A DNA stretch of 5,382 bases, taken from contig JASHYU010000249.1 of NCBI GenBank assembly GCA_030042855.1, positions 1 to 5,382 of the forward strand, in the 5' to 3' direction. Both the position numbers and the translations under genes were made by a program. Shown here piece by piece: positions 5,369-5,382 of this stretch (positions within the stretch are counted from its first letter, which is position 1; the number at the start of each line of letters is the position of its first letter). The DNA comes from Thermoplasmata archaeon (GTDB lineage Archaea > Thermoplasmatota > Thermoplasmata > UBA184). The notes below the pieces were generated by a model, which was not told where the DNA came from, did not search any database, and was given only the letters and a program-made list of their open reading frames with translations.

Positions 5369-5382
5369 GGAATATGGTAAAC
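5244..5382 (-). promoter_or_regulatory. Upstream region of the oxidoreductase gene
   Basis: These last 139 bases should include the oxidoreductase promoter unless it is co-transcribed with something beyond the edge. The most AT-rich element on the minus strand is TTTACCATATTCC at the edge (about 5368-5380), which would give a leader of about 100 nt. A weaker one, CGAAATCAC near 5278-5287, is at the same short distance from the start as the TATA-like elements of the other genes (about 40 bp). Neither is strong. Confidence 0.3.
5248..5251 (-). promoter_or_regulatory. Ribosome binding site deciding the oxidoreductase start
   Basis: On the minus strand GGAG is followed by AAAA and then ATG at 5243. 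It supports the MKAVV start over the upstream TTG at 5264, which would place this site inside the coding region. Confidence 0.5.

Noticed and set aside
1..5382. CRISPR array, insertion sequence, phage or toxin-antitoxin genes
   Set aside because: There are no regularly spaced direct repeats, no transposase or integrase motifs, no terminal inverted repeats, and none of the genes matches these systems.

Overview
This GC-rich window (roughly 60% or more by eye) carries five recognisable protein genes in strictly alternating orientation (-, +, -, +, -), so none shares an operon with a neighbour. The organism cannot be named from the sequence. Two of the genes have AT-rich TATA-like elements about 35-45 bp ahead of starts that stop codons fix tightly, and several starts lack a usable Shine-Dalgarno sequence. 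That suggests a GC-rich archaeon, possibly a Thermoplasmatota-like lineage, but a GC-rich bacterium is not excluded because every recognised family is also common in bacteria.

Left part (1-2159). A GNAT-family N-acetyltransferase lies on the minus strand and runs off the left edge (396 down to 1, C-terminus missing). Across a 203-bp divergent spacer, a 519-residue membrane protein (600-2159) is read on the plus strand. It is the most interesting gene here. It reads as three successive copies of one module: a W-x-[P/K]-N motif, two transmembrane helices, then a small beta-rich domain with a C-terminal helix that resembles a bacterial-type PH domain. The layout recalls Bacillus YdbT (three bPH2 domains separated by helix pairs), although direct homology is not shown here.

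Middle (2160-3504). About 500 bp follow with no convincing gene. Then a minus-strand MmcQ/YjbR-family protein (3167 down to 2664) has an unusual basic C-terminal tail of about 48 residues. A divergent spacer of about 340 bp, with a G-rich tract and TATA-like elements, separates it from the next gene.

Right part (3505-5382). A compact beta-class carbonic anhydrase (3505-4017, plus) with all zinc-site residues present converges on a zinc-free medium-chain NAD(P)H oxidoreductase of the quinone-reductase type (5243 down to 4287, minus). The 269-bp convergent spacer contains inverted repeats that could end transcription. The last 139 bases, upstream of the oxidoreductase, hold a possible 42-codon leader frame whose stop overlaps its start as ATGA.

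No tRNA, rRNA, CRISPR array, transposase or phage gene was seen. The genes look like unlinked housekeeping or stress functions, and nothing shows that they form one system. The triplicated membrane protein is the best candidate for something little described.
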